Positions 37,275 to 51,381 of a stretch of DNA of 64,000 nucleotides are shown here, in pieces (the first letter of the stretch is position 1; every line of letters begins with the position of its first letter). This DNA is from Epiperipatus broadwayi (Eukaryota > Onychophora > Udeonychophora > Euonychophora > Peripatidae), in NCBI GenBank assembly GCA_028023455.1, contig JAQFVV010012418.1:9801279-9865278 (forward strand), written 5' to 3'. The notes under the pieces were generated by a model. The model was not told where the DNA came from and did no database searches. It was given only the letters and a program-made list of their open reading frames with translations. The position numbers and the translations under genes were made by a program.

Positions 37275-40200
37275 AATGACAACGATAATGGTTTCAACCA
37301 CAGCTTTAGGACTAAGCCCAATCATAAACCTAATTTTTATAAAGAAATTCATAATTATTGCTTAATTTTAATATATCTAATTGGAACTTAAATAGCTAAT
37401 ATTCACCTTGATGATGAATAATCACACTTAATAAAGACTACTCTTAATGAAATATATACGCCTCATTTAATAAAACAAATTAAAATTTATTAATGCTTTA
37501 CTAATATCTACATGAAAATTTATAGATAAACATGAAAATTGATATGAATAATAATAACAATAATAATTGATTATATTGCAATCTTCAGATTAATTTCAAG
37601 TTCTTCCCCCTTTCCCGTCAAATGTATATGGTATTAAATTGGGTAACCGATTTGTTAAAATGTTCCATCCACAAGAAAAGTATTTCATAAAAAAAAATAT
37701 TCACTCATTGGCACACATACTTTATAATCTATCGTGTCAAGCAGAATGATAAAAAATAAATGTTAGTAAAATTGGAAAGAGCAAGTTTTAGAAACAAGTT
37801 TTAAATCATTTTTCTATTCCCCTCCCTTCTACACTCTGAAACCTATACTTTCTTAAGACAAAATAATTTAATATTTTAATACTGCTTATTCCTTCACATT
37901 CACTCGCAATTATACACAGGTAAAGTATTGTTATGTATGTGTGTGTTTTTATCCCCATAATAACAAAAATATTATTTAAAACAAAATAATAAAAAAAAGT
38001 GTTACATATTAATAACATTTCATAACTTTAAGTTAAAAGACAATCATAATTTTAATATATCTAAAATCGTTATTAAGAAATTCTTGGTTTCAATTGATCT
38101 TGGCTGTTTTAAAAGTTCTTTAAACAAAAATATACCGCTCTGTTGCTAAAATTTTACTAAGTCTCTGATATTATAAAGAAAATATATAAAAAATTTATAC
38201 TTCCAGTTCTTTGTAGCGACTTCCAATGAGTCAAATTTATCTTGTTTAATGTCTCTATTTTGCAGCTACCATTTCCATTTTCTTTGGAACAATCTCTTGA
38301 GGTGGATAATTATTTGATGATGATGATCCTATTGAGGTTATTTGCTTTAGTGGACAATTTGGAAATCATTATATTAACTTTTCTTCTCTTCCTGTCAAGC
38401 ATGATTCTTTTAGTGGATGAAGTACAGTAGTTGTTTTTACGTTTATAAATTTTCTGGGGTTTAAACTCAGTTATTGGAACAATTAATTGGACTTGATGAT
38501 TTAATATTTATCAGTAGATTACGCTTTTTCTTCTGATTTTAAATGCAGGTGAATGTTTTTTTTTTTCTATTTAAAAACATTTTATTTCTCGCGGTCAGTT
38601 GAAAGGTGTAGAATATTATTTTTCAGACAAGACATCTTTTCTTTCCTATATGATGTGCTAGTTGATGATGAGTCTGGTAGACAGACGGAAAAATATATAT
38701 TTTTCCTAGCCCGCTATCCTTATATTTTCAATATTCCAAGCTTGCTATTAAAAAAAATGATTTTTTTTAAAAAAGGTTATCTAGCAGAATTAAAAATGTT
38801 TGTCTGCTTTAGTTTCAATAATTTTTAAAAAGTCTCCATAATATCAACTGATTTTCCAGACTGCTTTTATATCTGTTTTTTTTTTTTTGACCATTTCGTT
38901 TTTTAGCTGGAAAGTGCAATCTTTTTTAGGAAACATTAAAAAAAAAATCACACACCTGGTTTCCAGACAAACTTTTGTCTTGCCGGAAAAATAGACTTAA
39001 TCCTTTTTTTTTTTTTACACCCATGTAACATCTCAAATTTTGAGCTTCTTTCTTTTGATCTTAAGATGAGACATTTTTAAAATTAGACTTCTCATATCAT
39101 CTCTAAGTTTTTTAAGAGAAAAACAACCCTTATAATACAAAAAATTGTTGAGTAAGAAAAAAAAACCAATATAACAGATTTTCTTCCTTTTCTCTCAATA
39201 TTTAATAAATGTAGATATATTTATGTGATGTAACACACACACTCCATCATTCAAATCATGTATAAACTGACATTAAATAATCTAATTGCTAGCTGACTAA
39301 TTTTAACCTTAATATTTAAAATTAAATCCTTAGCTTTTAATTCCAACTTACCATTATAGAAAAACAAAAATAGAAGTATAGAATAAGATATTAAAATTGA
39401 TCAAGCATAGGTTAGTTTTAAAGAAAGTTTAATATCTGAAATATAAAACAATTCAATAGCTTACACATACACTGCCTATACATATGCATTATAACTTTTA
39501 CTTTTTAACAAAAAAATTAAATATTGAATAGTTTAAATGTGTGTATTACCTTTCTATCAACACACAAACAAATAAAGAATATAATTTGTTGACCCACTCT
39601 CTTTCTGTCTAAAGCTTTTAGAACTTGATCTTGTAGGGTTTAAACTTGGATGCCCTACAGCTTCTCTTTTTTATGAAAATGTGATGATGATTTTTGTTCA
39701 GCATTTTCTTTCATGCACATTACGATAAATTTAGCTAATGACTAAACTGTAATGGCACAATATATATGTGTGTAAATTCATATATGTAAAATGTATTAGA
39801 AAATTTTAATTATAAAAACAATCCATAATCATTAGGAATAGTACATGGTGGTATCCGTGGAAAGCATTTTGAGAGAACTATTACTTTATTTCAATGTCAT
39901 ATTCATAGCAGCCAATTCCCATTCACAATCTAGAGTTTAAAGTTGGTCTGCTATATATTTTTTATATTAAAAACTTTCATTTTTATTCTCTCAGGGGGGA
40001 TTTTCATGAGCGGGAAAATTCAACAAAACCTCGTGATGTCTGTAAAAATGTGAATAGATAATTTTAAAACAATAACAAACAACCAATTAAAAATGGGATA
40101 TAATTTGATTGACAAAAAGTATCATTCAGAAATTGAAGGAGGGGTACCAAAAGTATTTAAACTCAATCATCTTTAAGGCTGGGCTCTTCATCATCATTTT

Positions 40201-43200
40201 GTCTCTAGGGGAACTTCAGGTTAAATTTTCATTTTAAAAATACTAAAAATTTAAGTTTTTACTGTTGTCCTAGCTTCTTTTCTGAATGAAATTTTAGTTA
40301 AGTTATATTACTGTAAGATATGATTAGTGGCTAAACCCTTTTTGGCAGGCATATGTTTAATTTCTTCCTGAAGTTAATCATCATTGTCATGAGGTTCTAT
40401 ATGACCGTAATCATCTTGAACCATCAGCAAATAATGCAGCATCAACCACAGATAAAATTTTACTTAAAAGAAAATTGAGGAAACCCTGAATTTTGTGGAT
40501 CTGTATTTCAAATATTCTCTTATTAAAATGGATGGATATAATTATTTGTATCCTCAAAAGTTTAGAGAGAAAAGATTTATTTATTTTTTATCAAAAATAA
40601 GTGTGGAACTGAATTCCAATACAAATGTTAAATCCTGCCTAGAATATTATCTGGATCGTCGACTTGAAGTGATCATCTGTCATTGGGAAATAAATAATTA
40701 ATGCAGAAAGGAAATTATTAATGAAATCGATATGCTACCAACCTATGACAAAATTGATGGAATATAATGCTACATTTCTTTAAGAGAATGTGTGAATTAT
40801 TGGACTTCTCCAACCTAAGTTACCGTAATCCAACTTATGTGTTTGAAAATTAAGAGAAAGCTGATTACCTTCTAATATGAAATAATATCTTATTGAAGAA
40901 ACATAAACTGTGTAAAGGAATTAATGGTCATTTAAAAAAAATATTACTTCTTTGAATTGCAAGGATTATCTATGTCTAAAAAGTGAATCAATGAAATAAA
41001 TATCCTCTGAATTAATGTTTTCTTGTTTAAAAAATGTGTTATATGCTAAAACTTCAAACATAAATGTTTAAACCATAAGGATTAGTTCGTGAAAGAGTTT
41101 ATTGAAATTTTCCATGGATTAAGTATTCAAATATGCGTGCGCACAAAACTATAAGTGAGATTTGCAGCAGCAGCAGTAATCTAAAAGATTTGGAGGACGA
41201 TTGAACAAGAACTATTTAAATAAAATTTTTATTCCTTGTTATTATTATTATTTTTTTTTTTTGAAGTTATATTTATCTAATGTGTTAGCATACGAGTTTT
41301 CATATGCTTAAGTTTAGCGTTCACAAATATTTAGATTTTTTTCTTTTCCTAGTTTGAGTTAGTATAAAGTTTTGAGATGTCTTTTAACTACAAAATTATT
41401 GCTTTACCCTAATTAGATGTGTGAAAGCTGTGAATGAAAATATTTAGTGTACAAATATTTTTAAAAGATCGGGTTATTATTATTAAATATTTTATGCTAA
41501 TAAAATAATATTTTAATATGGAATGCATGTTGTGACAGAATGAAATAACTTTGTCCCAAAAGGGGGGAGAGTAGATGATTTTGAAAATGATGCACATTTT
41601 TTTGTTTTATTTATTTTTAGTATTAAAGTTAGAAATGATTTAGAGGTAAGCTGATTTAAGCTTATAAAATTGTTGGCTCATGCGTCAGTGCAATATTTTA
41701 TGGATGTAATTTAAGTTTAAATTCTCATATATGTGCGTGTGGATTGGTGATTGACCCTTGTTTGCGTGGTTGGATAAAGGATCACCACCTAGCCAGTGAA
41801 ACTGTAGCATAGCTCGCTCACCCAATAGTAAAATTTATGAAGGATTTAGAAGTGATGGATGAATTTCCCACTTTCTTTAATTTTACACCGTAAGATGCTT
41901 TTTTTATTAATAGCTTGAGTGCTTTGTGCAAACCTATTTATATTTGTATGATTAGCGATTAATCCTAGCATATCTTAGCCTTAATGAAAAGGTACTTTTT
42001 CTCTTATTCTGGGTTTTTGCCAACACTCATGTTGATACTGACTTCGTTTCCTTATGGGTGTATATTAGTTATGGTATTGTAAGAGTATAAGTTATGAATA
42101 TTGTTAACAGGATCATAGAATCAATTTGCTGTTTATTTGTGAGTGTGGGTTTGAAAGCGCGATCTATTGTACTGAGGGATTGCACTTTATTTAGCTTTAG
42201 GTAGCTAGTTAAGAGCCAAGAATAAGTATAAAGATAAGTATTGAATTTGAGAAATAAAATGTATTTGTGTAATAATAAGCAGTGGGTATCAAAGGTTCCA
42301 GTTGACAGCCAGATGAGAACATCACTGGAATGGTAAGCCAATTAAAATATTACTCCTGTGAGGACATTGGTATATCATTTACATGCGTATAAGTGAAAAT
42401 ATGATCTATCCGTGTACCGATTCTTTAACACTTGAACAGTTGTTTAATTCATGCTAGGGTAAGCAAATATTGTAAAATATTTTAAATTTTAAAAACAAAT
42501 GATTAAGGCATATTAAGTTGAGTTAATTAATGCATGAATTACTAGCTCATTATTTCGTGAAGAGTGGTCTTCATGACCAATATTCACAACCATAAAGTAA
42601 ATAAAGTAGTTTAAAGTTTAGAAATATATTTAAGAAGTTAACAGTTATTGTCATATTTAAAGGTTACATGATTATTTAAAGCCAAATAGTATAGTTACCT
42701 ATTCATAGAATAAAGTCACTCCGTAGCAATTGTAGACCCCAGTTCATTGATAATTGAATAATACGTTGTCCTATTACAATTTAGCGGTATCTGCTGTTTT
42801 GTTTTATTTTATTTTTATATGATTGAAGAAGAGGGGAAAGCTACAAGAAAACATGTAAATACTGTAATTACCATTTTAGTTTCTTGTTAATAAAATGTCA
42901 TTTTAAAAATAAAAGCTTTGTCTGTGTCTCAATGTTTTGCGGATCCCATAAATTCTGGAAATCCTAATCATATACCAATACATTATTACTTGAATTTTAA
43001 TTATGGTTTAATTTTATTACACTATACCAGGTGAATTATTGAAGAGATTATTATAAAGTTTTATTACCTGATTTGATATAAGAAAAATTATTTAGCACTG
43101 CAATTTCAAATTAATAATTACAGAAAATAAATAAATAATATAGCAACATTAAAATTTAAGATTTATAGTATGCAATAGGATTACTGAGTGATATAGACTG

Positions 43201-44005
43201 CAGGAAGGGGGGTGGACATAAAATCCTTTCTCCATTCACCGTATTCAAATACCTTCCCAGGTGAACTAATTAATTAAAAATTTCCAAATTATTAGAGTGT
43301 TTATAGTACTTTATTTACAAAATTTGTAGTTAAAATTTGATCTTAATTATTTGGAAAAATAGAGAAAGTAGACATTGGCTATGTGAAATTCAGCCAAGGT
43401 CAATTATGGATATAATCACAGGGAGGGTATTCATTTATCATGGATAAGTTCGCATCAGAGTGTTAATTTTCACACTTTACTACTCTGAAGCCCCGAGACA
43501 AAATTATCATACTGTAAATAAGAGTTAGCAAAGAAAATTAATCGGGAAAATAAAGAAAAGTTTTAGAATTAACAGTTACAAGGTTATCATTCGCAAAACT
43601 GAATTACCCTTGAGAGTGTGGTAGAGTGATGGATTAGGAGGGTGATGATGAACATGGAAATAAATGTAATTTCCTTAAATTTTAATTGTGATTTTGATGT
43701 TAAATGGATGGGAAGTGTGCTGAGATATCTATAGTACAGTGGGGAGTTGAGCTGAGATTTTCCTCCTCTCCAAAGAAGTATAATAAATCATGAGAATATT
43801 ATTATTAGTAATATCGTTCTCAGTGTGTATTTGTTAAAAATTTTATTTATTACCCATTCATTGGATATTAGTGTGGATAATTAAGTGAATTATTATTAAA
43901 TAGTAAGTAGTATATTGAATCTCTATTAAAGTTACAATTTGGCACCCTGGCAATTGTATAATTTGATGTCCTATCACCATCCTGAGGTCGTCTGCTCTGG
44001 AGGTA

Positions 44006-44022
44006 GTGTGTGTGTGTGTGTG
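44006..44022. repeat. (GT)n microsatellite
   Basis: About eight GT units in a locally G-rich stretch. Confidence 0.9.
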
Positions 44023-44903
44023 GTGGAGGGTAGAGATGGGCTGTCCACTTGCTTTAGAGGTTACAATATATATGGCAATTATCAATATGCCTCATGAAAA
44101 AAAAACATGTAAATGAGGTGAAGAAGCCTTATTATTTATCAGGACTTTTGAAAAAGATTTATCTGGCTAATATGAATTTATCTTTTAAAAATTTCATAAT
44201 AAATTTGAGCAAAGACCAACATGAAATATTTTTGTGTTTGTAACAATATAATGATAGTTTGCAGTCTTCCTACAATATCTCAATTTTTATTACCAAAGAG
44301 AAAAACTAGCAAAGTCTTCATATAGTGACCTTATTGTTTGGAGAGTTTGCTATTGTTATTAATAGTTCATGTAAACTTAGTAAATGGTATTCATGTGATG
44401 TTTTGATATTTTTAAAACAGAGAAACCCAACAGCATTGGCTAAAATTTAATTTTATCTGCAATTTCTGCAATAATTTAGGCAGTTATATATAAATTTTTA
44501 CGTTATTATTATAAAATTAATTCAGCTAACTATTGATATGGTTCAAAGATGAATGAAAGAACAAAATATTTATACATTTTAACAACAGCCGAATGGATGA
44601 GTCAACATTATTAGGTAATGCATCTTTGCTTCTTGCATATATATGATTCAATTAAGAAAAAAACACTTCATGAAGTATTGTTATTTGCAAAATATTTGAT
44701 AACAAATACAAAAAGCAATTCAATTTTGTGTTAAGGACAAAGAAATTTTATTTTAAATGATTATAATTGCCCGTGAAAATGATGACATCATATCAATATT
44801 AGATCATTCTATTTTTAAAAAGTCTGACCATGTTTTATTATAATTTATTATTTCATTCACTTCTAGCATTTAGTTAAGAAAAAAACTTAGTGATTAATTG
44901 CAC

Positions 44904-45345
44904 AAAAGTAAGAGATGTCGTAGGGCTACCATTGAAAAAGTGATTTTTTAAAATAGTTTTATTATTATTGTTATTATTATTAAATGAAAATATGCCCTTT
45001 TTTAAAAATATAAACTAATCTTTGAATTTATTAATTCCTCTGATGTAGAAATAATTATAACCTTTTACCTCTATAGCAAAGTGAAAAAAAGTGATTTATT
45101 TGTAAATGCAGACTTCAGATATAAACTATATGTATTATGGCATATTTATAAAAACGTAATTAGATAAAACGAAAATAAAGCAAGAGATGTGGGGCTACTA
45201 CTGAAAAAATGATTTTTTATAGTTATTATTATTATTATTATTATTTTTTTATTTTTTTTAAATGAAAATGTGACCTTTTTTAAAAATATAAATTAATCAT
45301 AGAATTTATTAATTCCTCTGATGTAGAAATAATTATAATCCCTTT
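44904..45345. repeat. Diverged tandem duplication, period about 275 bp
   Basis: AGAGATGT...GGGCTAC...TGAAAAA is followed by a TTATTATTA run, then AATGAAAAT, then TTTTTTAAAAATATAAA, then TTAATTCCTCTGATGTAGAA. This series occurs from 44911 and again from 45183. The TTA run expanded differently in the two copies. No coding signal. Confidence 0.85.
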
Positions 45346-46500
45346 TAAGTATTAACAAAAATAAAATTAAAAAAAAAAAACATTTTTTTTTAACAAATAA
45401 AAAAACAGAACTCATAAAAATATAATTGGCTATATCTTCAAAAATAAAACAAGAAATGAAATCAAATATGCCTAGATGAACATTCATGATGCTTAATTGC
45501 ATTTAATATTTTTTAAGATTTTTTTTTGTTAAAAAAGGAATATTATTAAAAAATAATAGTGTATGAATGGAAACTAATTAAAAAACTGAAGCACTTTCAA
45601 GATAAGTAGTATAAAATGATTTTAAAAAGTTATTAGTTTTAAAATCTAAACTAACTAATAACAATAATCATATATATTGAAACAGTAAGGTCTGCTTTGC
45701 AGATCTTCGTTTCACCTCTTCTTACTTATTTCCTACCCTCATACCTTAGTTTGAACCCCAATCTATCGTAGTGTGTCTGCAATACGCTTATATACCGAAA
45801 ATCCCGCCTATTTTTAAACCATGAGTACAATGCTCGTATTATATATATAAGTCATTCCCAAATAAATAAAAGGTTATAGATTATGTATATGTTCACATAA
45901 TTTTGATTTATTAAAAAGTAGGTTATATAAGTCGTGATTGCGCACACACTATGATATGCATTTTAAAAACATATCAAAATTATAAATTGTTAAAGTTATT
46001 TTGTTTGAATCTATTTACAAATATATTACTATCGTAATATATTTTGATTTAAAATAAAATTCATTTAGTAAATATTCGTTTAGTAAATAGATTCAAATAT
46101 TGCAAGTTAAAAGTAAAATAATTTTCATTTAATTTAATAAAAGTCATTCCAAGTATTTCTTTAAAATAAATGAGGGACAATAGTTTAATTAGTTAATGTT
46201 ATATAAGTTTATCTAAAAAAACAGCAGCTGTCCACTTAAGGTTTTCTTTAATTAGTAAAAGTAATTTTTAATTAAATCTAGTTTGTAATCCGAATGTCAT
46301 CAGGGAAATTAACAAAAGAAATTAATTAATGTTGAATTCCTTTAGACATTGGGATAGATTTAATTACAGCTGATAAGTCCGATATATTTTTGTAATGCTC
46401 CAGGGCAGTTCTATTGTTAATGTCTACTATAAAAAGAATGGTTTTCTTTTGTTCTCAAGTTTTTTCTTCTAATGTTTCTAAGAGAAATCATTCTGAGGTC
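45346..46500. other. AT-rich non-coding stretch
   Basis: No gene or structured repeat recognised. TAGTAAATA(T/G)ATTC-like words recur near 46060-46100. Confidence 0.45.
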
Positions 46501-46508
46501 TAATGTTT

Positions 46509-46712
46509 CTAACCAAAATTATAGTAGTAATTTGTAAATCTTGACATGACAGAGTAGAGTGCAAGAAGGCTATTTCTCTCTGAAATGGTCATATGCTGCC
46601 GTAGACCATCAGAAGTTATCGCATAAGGAACCCCGGAACTGCTGCTGCTGCCAAAAATATGAACATTTCCAGATTTTGCTGTTAAATTATATAAAAACCT
46701 GCCGACCATCAA
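46509..46712 (-). other. Weak candidate exon
   Basis: The minus-strand frame has a protein-like composition (a Ser-rich patch, then HMTISERNSLLALYSVMSRF). It is preceded by a plausible acceptor TTTATATAATTTAACAG on that strand (ending near 46678). No family is recognised, no strong donor is evident, and a plus-strand frame overlaps it. Listed only because its composition differs from the surrounding chance frames. Confidence 0.2.
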
Positions 46713-46899
46713 TTTACCTAAATGCTTCTACAGAGGTAACCCGAAATTAACCCAAGAGCTCTTGTGATAACTAACATGCTATAGCTATTTAAAATTGTTT
46801 TCCTTATATTTCACATGACTTCATTATGCATTTCTTTAACGTGTTAATATAATATAATCAACAGTTTTGCTCTATCCTTGGGTTAATATTTTCTATTTA

Positions 46900-48420
46900 T
46901 AAAGCTTTCTTTTATTTTATTATGATAATGTGTCAGAATCGTCTTTGACCGAGTGAACTATTCCCTTTATTGAAAGTAAGACGCCGCTATTAAGGCATAT
47001 TTTAAATTTATAATTTTCCAATTTTATTATCTTGCAAATCACTCGTTCGAGGGCGATTCTATTCTTTAATATATAATATAATCACATAGTTTAAAATCTA
47101 CATGTTATTGATTTTAATCTAATATGAGAGTATGTGCGAGGTCAATGATTAAATGTGTCCCCTAATGCATAATTGCGTATAAAAATCTATACTTACTTTT
47201 CAAACCCGCAAGCATGCATTTTCCTATTTTAATTACCGTGTTCTACTTTAATTATAAAGTTCATCATTGATGTTGAGAATGTGCAGACCCTTTTAAATGA
47301 ATTTCAGGGAATTTGATTGGGCATTTCTCTTAATCCGAGTAAAACCCATTCAGTATGTTTTTATATACACTAGTCTCGTATTGCTGGTAAATGAATTGGT
47401 TGTTGAGACCACTTTGTTTTATTTTTCCAAGGATTCTTTACAAGGCAAAGTCCGTTCTTTTCGTATATTGCAAGTTTCCAGGCAGAGTGTGTTTTAAATG
47501 ACACACCTGGGAATTAAACGCAATCGTCACACAGTCGCCAAGTTTCGGCTGTTCATAAAATACTTTCCTACAGGTTAGCGGCGAGATGCCCTCCGTAATT
47601 ATTCCGGATCTTCAATATTGTTTTATTTTATATTTATTTTACAAAGCATCCGTGACTTAAACATGTCACACCCTCCAACTTTAATAAATTCATTATCAGC
47701 AATACTGACCTCCCAATGTAACTCTATTATTATTATTCTCAAATAAATGCCTTGATCACATTCCCATTTTGTTGCTTAGTAAGCTTTTGTCCATGCTATT
47801 CTCGAAATCAATAAATATTTTATAACACTTAATTTCAAATATTTTCTTAAACTTGTATAATTGCTCAAAGCACCTCGCACATGTTCCTATCTCGTCAAGC
47901 ACATTATCGTAATGCTATTAGCCCGAGGAATAGAATATATCACTTTGTTTTAAAACCTTTTTGTCATTTATTGAAATATAATGCCCACAATTATTTAATA
48001 CGCGTCCCTGTCTCATATAAGCAGACAGTGGCATTATCTATATATTTTATGAATAAATTTTGTGAAATTATTTAAAACTAAATTTGATCTCTTATTTTAT
48101 TTGATTCCTATCACTGTCTCGGTCTATATATGTATTTTCTGCATTTCTTTTGTAAATCCATAGACGTTAATTAGCCACCCAAACTTCTTTTAGTATAGAG
48201 TCTTTTGTTTCTCCCTGACCACCAGGCACCGGTCAAAGGTCATACTAGTAGTGGCATCAGATGCGTTGTCACGTAGATGGCGCTGTGAAATTTGGGCTTT
48301 AGATTCGAACTTAGTATATCTAGAAGGCAACCCCTCCTAGAATGTTCAGTTTCGTGTCTGAGGTTTGAATTCTGCAGTGTGTTAGCGAGATAGACGATTC
48401 TGACTGTTACAATATATAAC
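46900..48420. promoter_or_regulatory. CpG-richer block, possible regulatory region
   Basis: CpG dinucleotides are clearly more frequent here than elsewhere. For example, about eight fall within 47520-47630 (CGTC, TCGCC, TTCGG, GCGGCG, CCG, CCGG), while many other kilobases have almost none. A TAGATGGCGCTGT sequence at 48274-48286 resembles CTCF-type insulator sites. No first exon or start site is evident; the frame at 47297-47497 is unrecognised. In a genome with CpG methylation this pattern would suggest an unmethylated regulatory region; here that is inference. Confidence 0.3.
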
Positions 48421-48539
48421 TTTAAATTATAGCCATAAAAAAGATTAATGAGTGCATGTGCGTTAATAACATATTTTGATTTCTAATCTGAATGGATTTC
48501 AAAAAAATTTCAAGTAAATAATTTATACGCACATATTCG

Positions 48540-48665
48540 ACTGTATGGATGGATGAAATAAGAAAGTGTGCAGGGGTGATGTGGAGAAGAGAAGCTAAAG
48601 ATCAGAAAAGATGGATTGAACATGGAGAGACCTTCATCCTGCAGTGGATTGATAATGGTGGATAA
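48540..48665 (+). pseudogene. LINE reverse transcriptase C-terminus
   Basis: The plus strand reads WMDEIRKCAGVMWRREAKDQ, then KRWIEHGETFILQW, before a stop at 48663. This is the signature of the last about 45 residues of APE-type LINE proteins: RW.DDI.K.AG..W...A.DR..W...GEAY..QW. The preceding sequence does not continue the protein, so the insertion is severely 5'-truncated. The reading frame is intact through the stop, suggesting moderate age. The minus-strand frame 48510-48749 is its shadow. It belongs to a different LINE family from the fragment at 54086-54609, which lacks this ending. Confidence 0.75.
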
Positions 48666-51381
48666 TGATGACATCAAGTCAAGTTTAAACTCAAATAAAT
48701 TGCAATTATATAGACTAGAAATTCTAGTATGGAGAGTCAGATGTTTCATTCCCTAATTCACCAGATGATAGAAAATTTAATTTGTAATACATATATTAAT
48801 AAGAAAGGATGGTCCAAAACTTTTATATTGGGAGATAGATTAAGAATTTTTTAAATAGATTTTAGTTGATGATTGCACTGCAAAATCTGACTTTTTATCT
48901 AGATATTTTTAATTAGATTGTAGAGCAGCAAAGGAAAATGATTAAAACTCTCACCAATTAGCATTTGGCTAGGTTAAAGTATAATGAATTCTACTTCAGT
49001 ATTCCTCTGTTGAAATGTCAAAAAAGTTTTTATTATGCAATGGGATATTTTAAAGAATGTTTTTAAAACTTATATAAAAGAATAGTTGTGACAATTAATA
49101 ATGATGCAAATAATTGAAATAAATATTATGACTTGGTGACTAACTGAAAATGATGATTTAGTCGAAAAACATATTGGAGGTTATTTTTCCAGGCCATTAT
49201 TCGTTTATTTGCAATGTGGTAGTATTAATTAGTAATTTTCAAATATATATTTAGATATTATGCATATGTAGAGAGAAGAGTGGAGTTAAATTAATGAAAT
49301 TATGTGTTTATGTAATTTGTCAAAATGGATTATTGATATTTAATGAAGTTTATCATTTGTAGCTGGACTGACAGGAATTATTAAGTCAGTGAGAGAAATT
49401 GTGGGAGTGCCTGTATATGAAATTATGGTAATGTGTACAATATGCATATATGGGTTCAAATACAGGATTGCCTGTATAATAAGAAATATGTCATTTGTTG
49501 AAAACAAAAAGTCAACAAAAACACTACATTATCATTTATATCCTGACACATATGCAAGGCCAGGCAGAACATAATTTGATAAATTATACTAACCTCCACT
49601 TTTTTTTAAAAAAAAAAAGTCTTGACTTTAATAATCAATTTAAAACTAAACTATATATTGTCTAACTAAATATAAATTCCTATGCATATCCGGATATGAT
49701 GATGAACGAGGTTAGATTACTAGTAACTGATAATAGTTATTGTTTGGTTATTTGCCTGGGAGGGCAGATGATATTTTAGCACCTGGTGGCATATTAATAA
49801 TTTAATACTTTTATTTAGTTAATTTAAATCAAAATTACATTGCGTAGCTGAATTTTTATCTCTCATTAATTTCTCTGTCATTGCTTTTTTCCCACACAGA
49901 GCATGAATAACTAATGACACAAAATTAATAGTTGAAATTTCTGTATTATTGACTTAGAATTATTATTTTTATGATCTGACAGTCACAAATGAAAAAATTT
50001 CATTTGTATAAAAATATAAAGTTAAAAATTATGTTAGTTTCAGTTTTAATATGGCATTGGTGAGTATGCAAGATTCCATTAATTATTTACATTGTTACAT
50101 GTCTTAAATATAATTCTGTGCATTACTATATTACTAAATTAATTTAATGATATACTGCTTATGTCATTTGAATGCATTAATATTTCTACATATGAAAATC
50201 AATTTTATATATATTGTGACTTTCTGGAATTACATAATATGAGTAAGTAAATTAGAATAGGCCATAAATAGTAAAAATAAGTAATAAAATTTAAGAGAAA
50301 TTATGTAAATATGTAATAAGAGCAGACTCAATAGCTTGTTTCTAAGTAGAATTTTATTATGATGTCCCTCAACAAAAGGAAAGAGGAGGGGGGTTGATCA
50401 AATAAGTAATAGTCTACTAAACCACTAAAGGATTAGGAGAGACTATTTGCTTCTCTCAAAAACAATGATACCTTATGTAAGTAACATAGATGGCTTATGT
50501 AAATAATATATATGATATAATTATATCATTGTAATAAACTATTCAAGTTTTATAATAGAGGGTTTTTATTGGAAGGAAACATTTTGTTAAGGTTGGAATA
50601 AAATAATATTTAAGAAAATATACAAGAATCCAACAACTTAATGTAAAGCAATTAAGCAGAAAAAAACAAACGAACTTAGAATTGTTTCAATATCACTAAA
50701 TCTATTACTTTATTTATTTTGCTGACACTTGCAAACAATTCATAACAATTTTTTTATTGTATATATATATATTATGATAGTATCCCCATTGGTTCACTAT
50801 TAGAAATAACCAGCTTAATTTTTTTTTAAAATAATAATTGTAATTATCAAGTTATGTTATATATATATGAGTATAGCATTGCTAGGAAATATCCAAGAAG
50901 GCGAACATAGTTAAAATCAGTCTAGAAATATATATATTGAAATTTTAAAATTGCGGTTAAATTCAAAATTTAACAAAAACATTCTTTAAAGAAATTAAAT
51001 TGCCAATCCTACATTATACTGAGGCACATTTATTATTGAAAGTTCTTTATTAAAATAAAGAAATCGATCACAACATAATCATAGATTTAGTCATTAATAT
51101 CTGACTTAAAATCATTTATAAACAAACTCACATACAACATTTAAATATGCATGTATGTGTTTGTATTCATGTCTAGCTATAATAAAATGCGTTGTTTTTT
51201 TAGAATTTAAAAATATATTTAGTGTAAAGTCATGGGAATAAAAGAAAATCCTAAACGATCAGTTTAAAAATTAAGACTTATTTAATTTAATAGATAAATT
51301 ATTAATATATTATTTGATATCAGAATTATTTATCTTTTGTAATAATTTTATTTTAAAATGTTTTCTGTAAAAGGCAATATA
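48666..51381. other. Non-coding stretch
   Basis: No supported gene. A T8A11 tract lies at 49600-49618 and a G-rich patch near 50384-50394. The frame at 49389-49574 is unrecognised. Confidence 0.45.

Larger units (their letters stand above)
34977..44903. other. Long non-coding stretch with microsatellites
   Basis: About 10 kb without a supported gene. It contains (GAT)n at 37251-37274 and (GT)n at 44006-44022. Short frames at 38242-38430, 38553-38828 and 40495-40701 (+) and 42069-42341 (-) are not recognisable. The 40495 frame has a fairly balanced composition and could be part of an exon or old transposon. The 41690-42080 block is slightly richer in CpG than its surroundings. Confidence 0.4.

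Noticed and set aside
38242-38430. Candidate exon after TTTTGCAG at about 38263
   Set aside because: One frame is hydrophobic and the alternatives contain early stops; no convincing donor.
47540-47600. Another hammerhead (GAAAC on the minus strand near 47548)
   Set aside because: No CUGANGA-like core and no consistent stem I were found.
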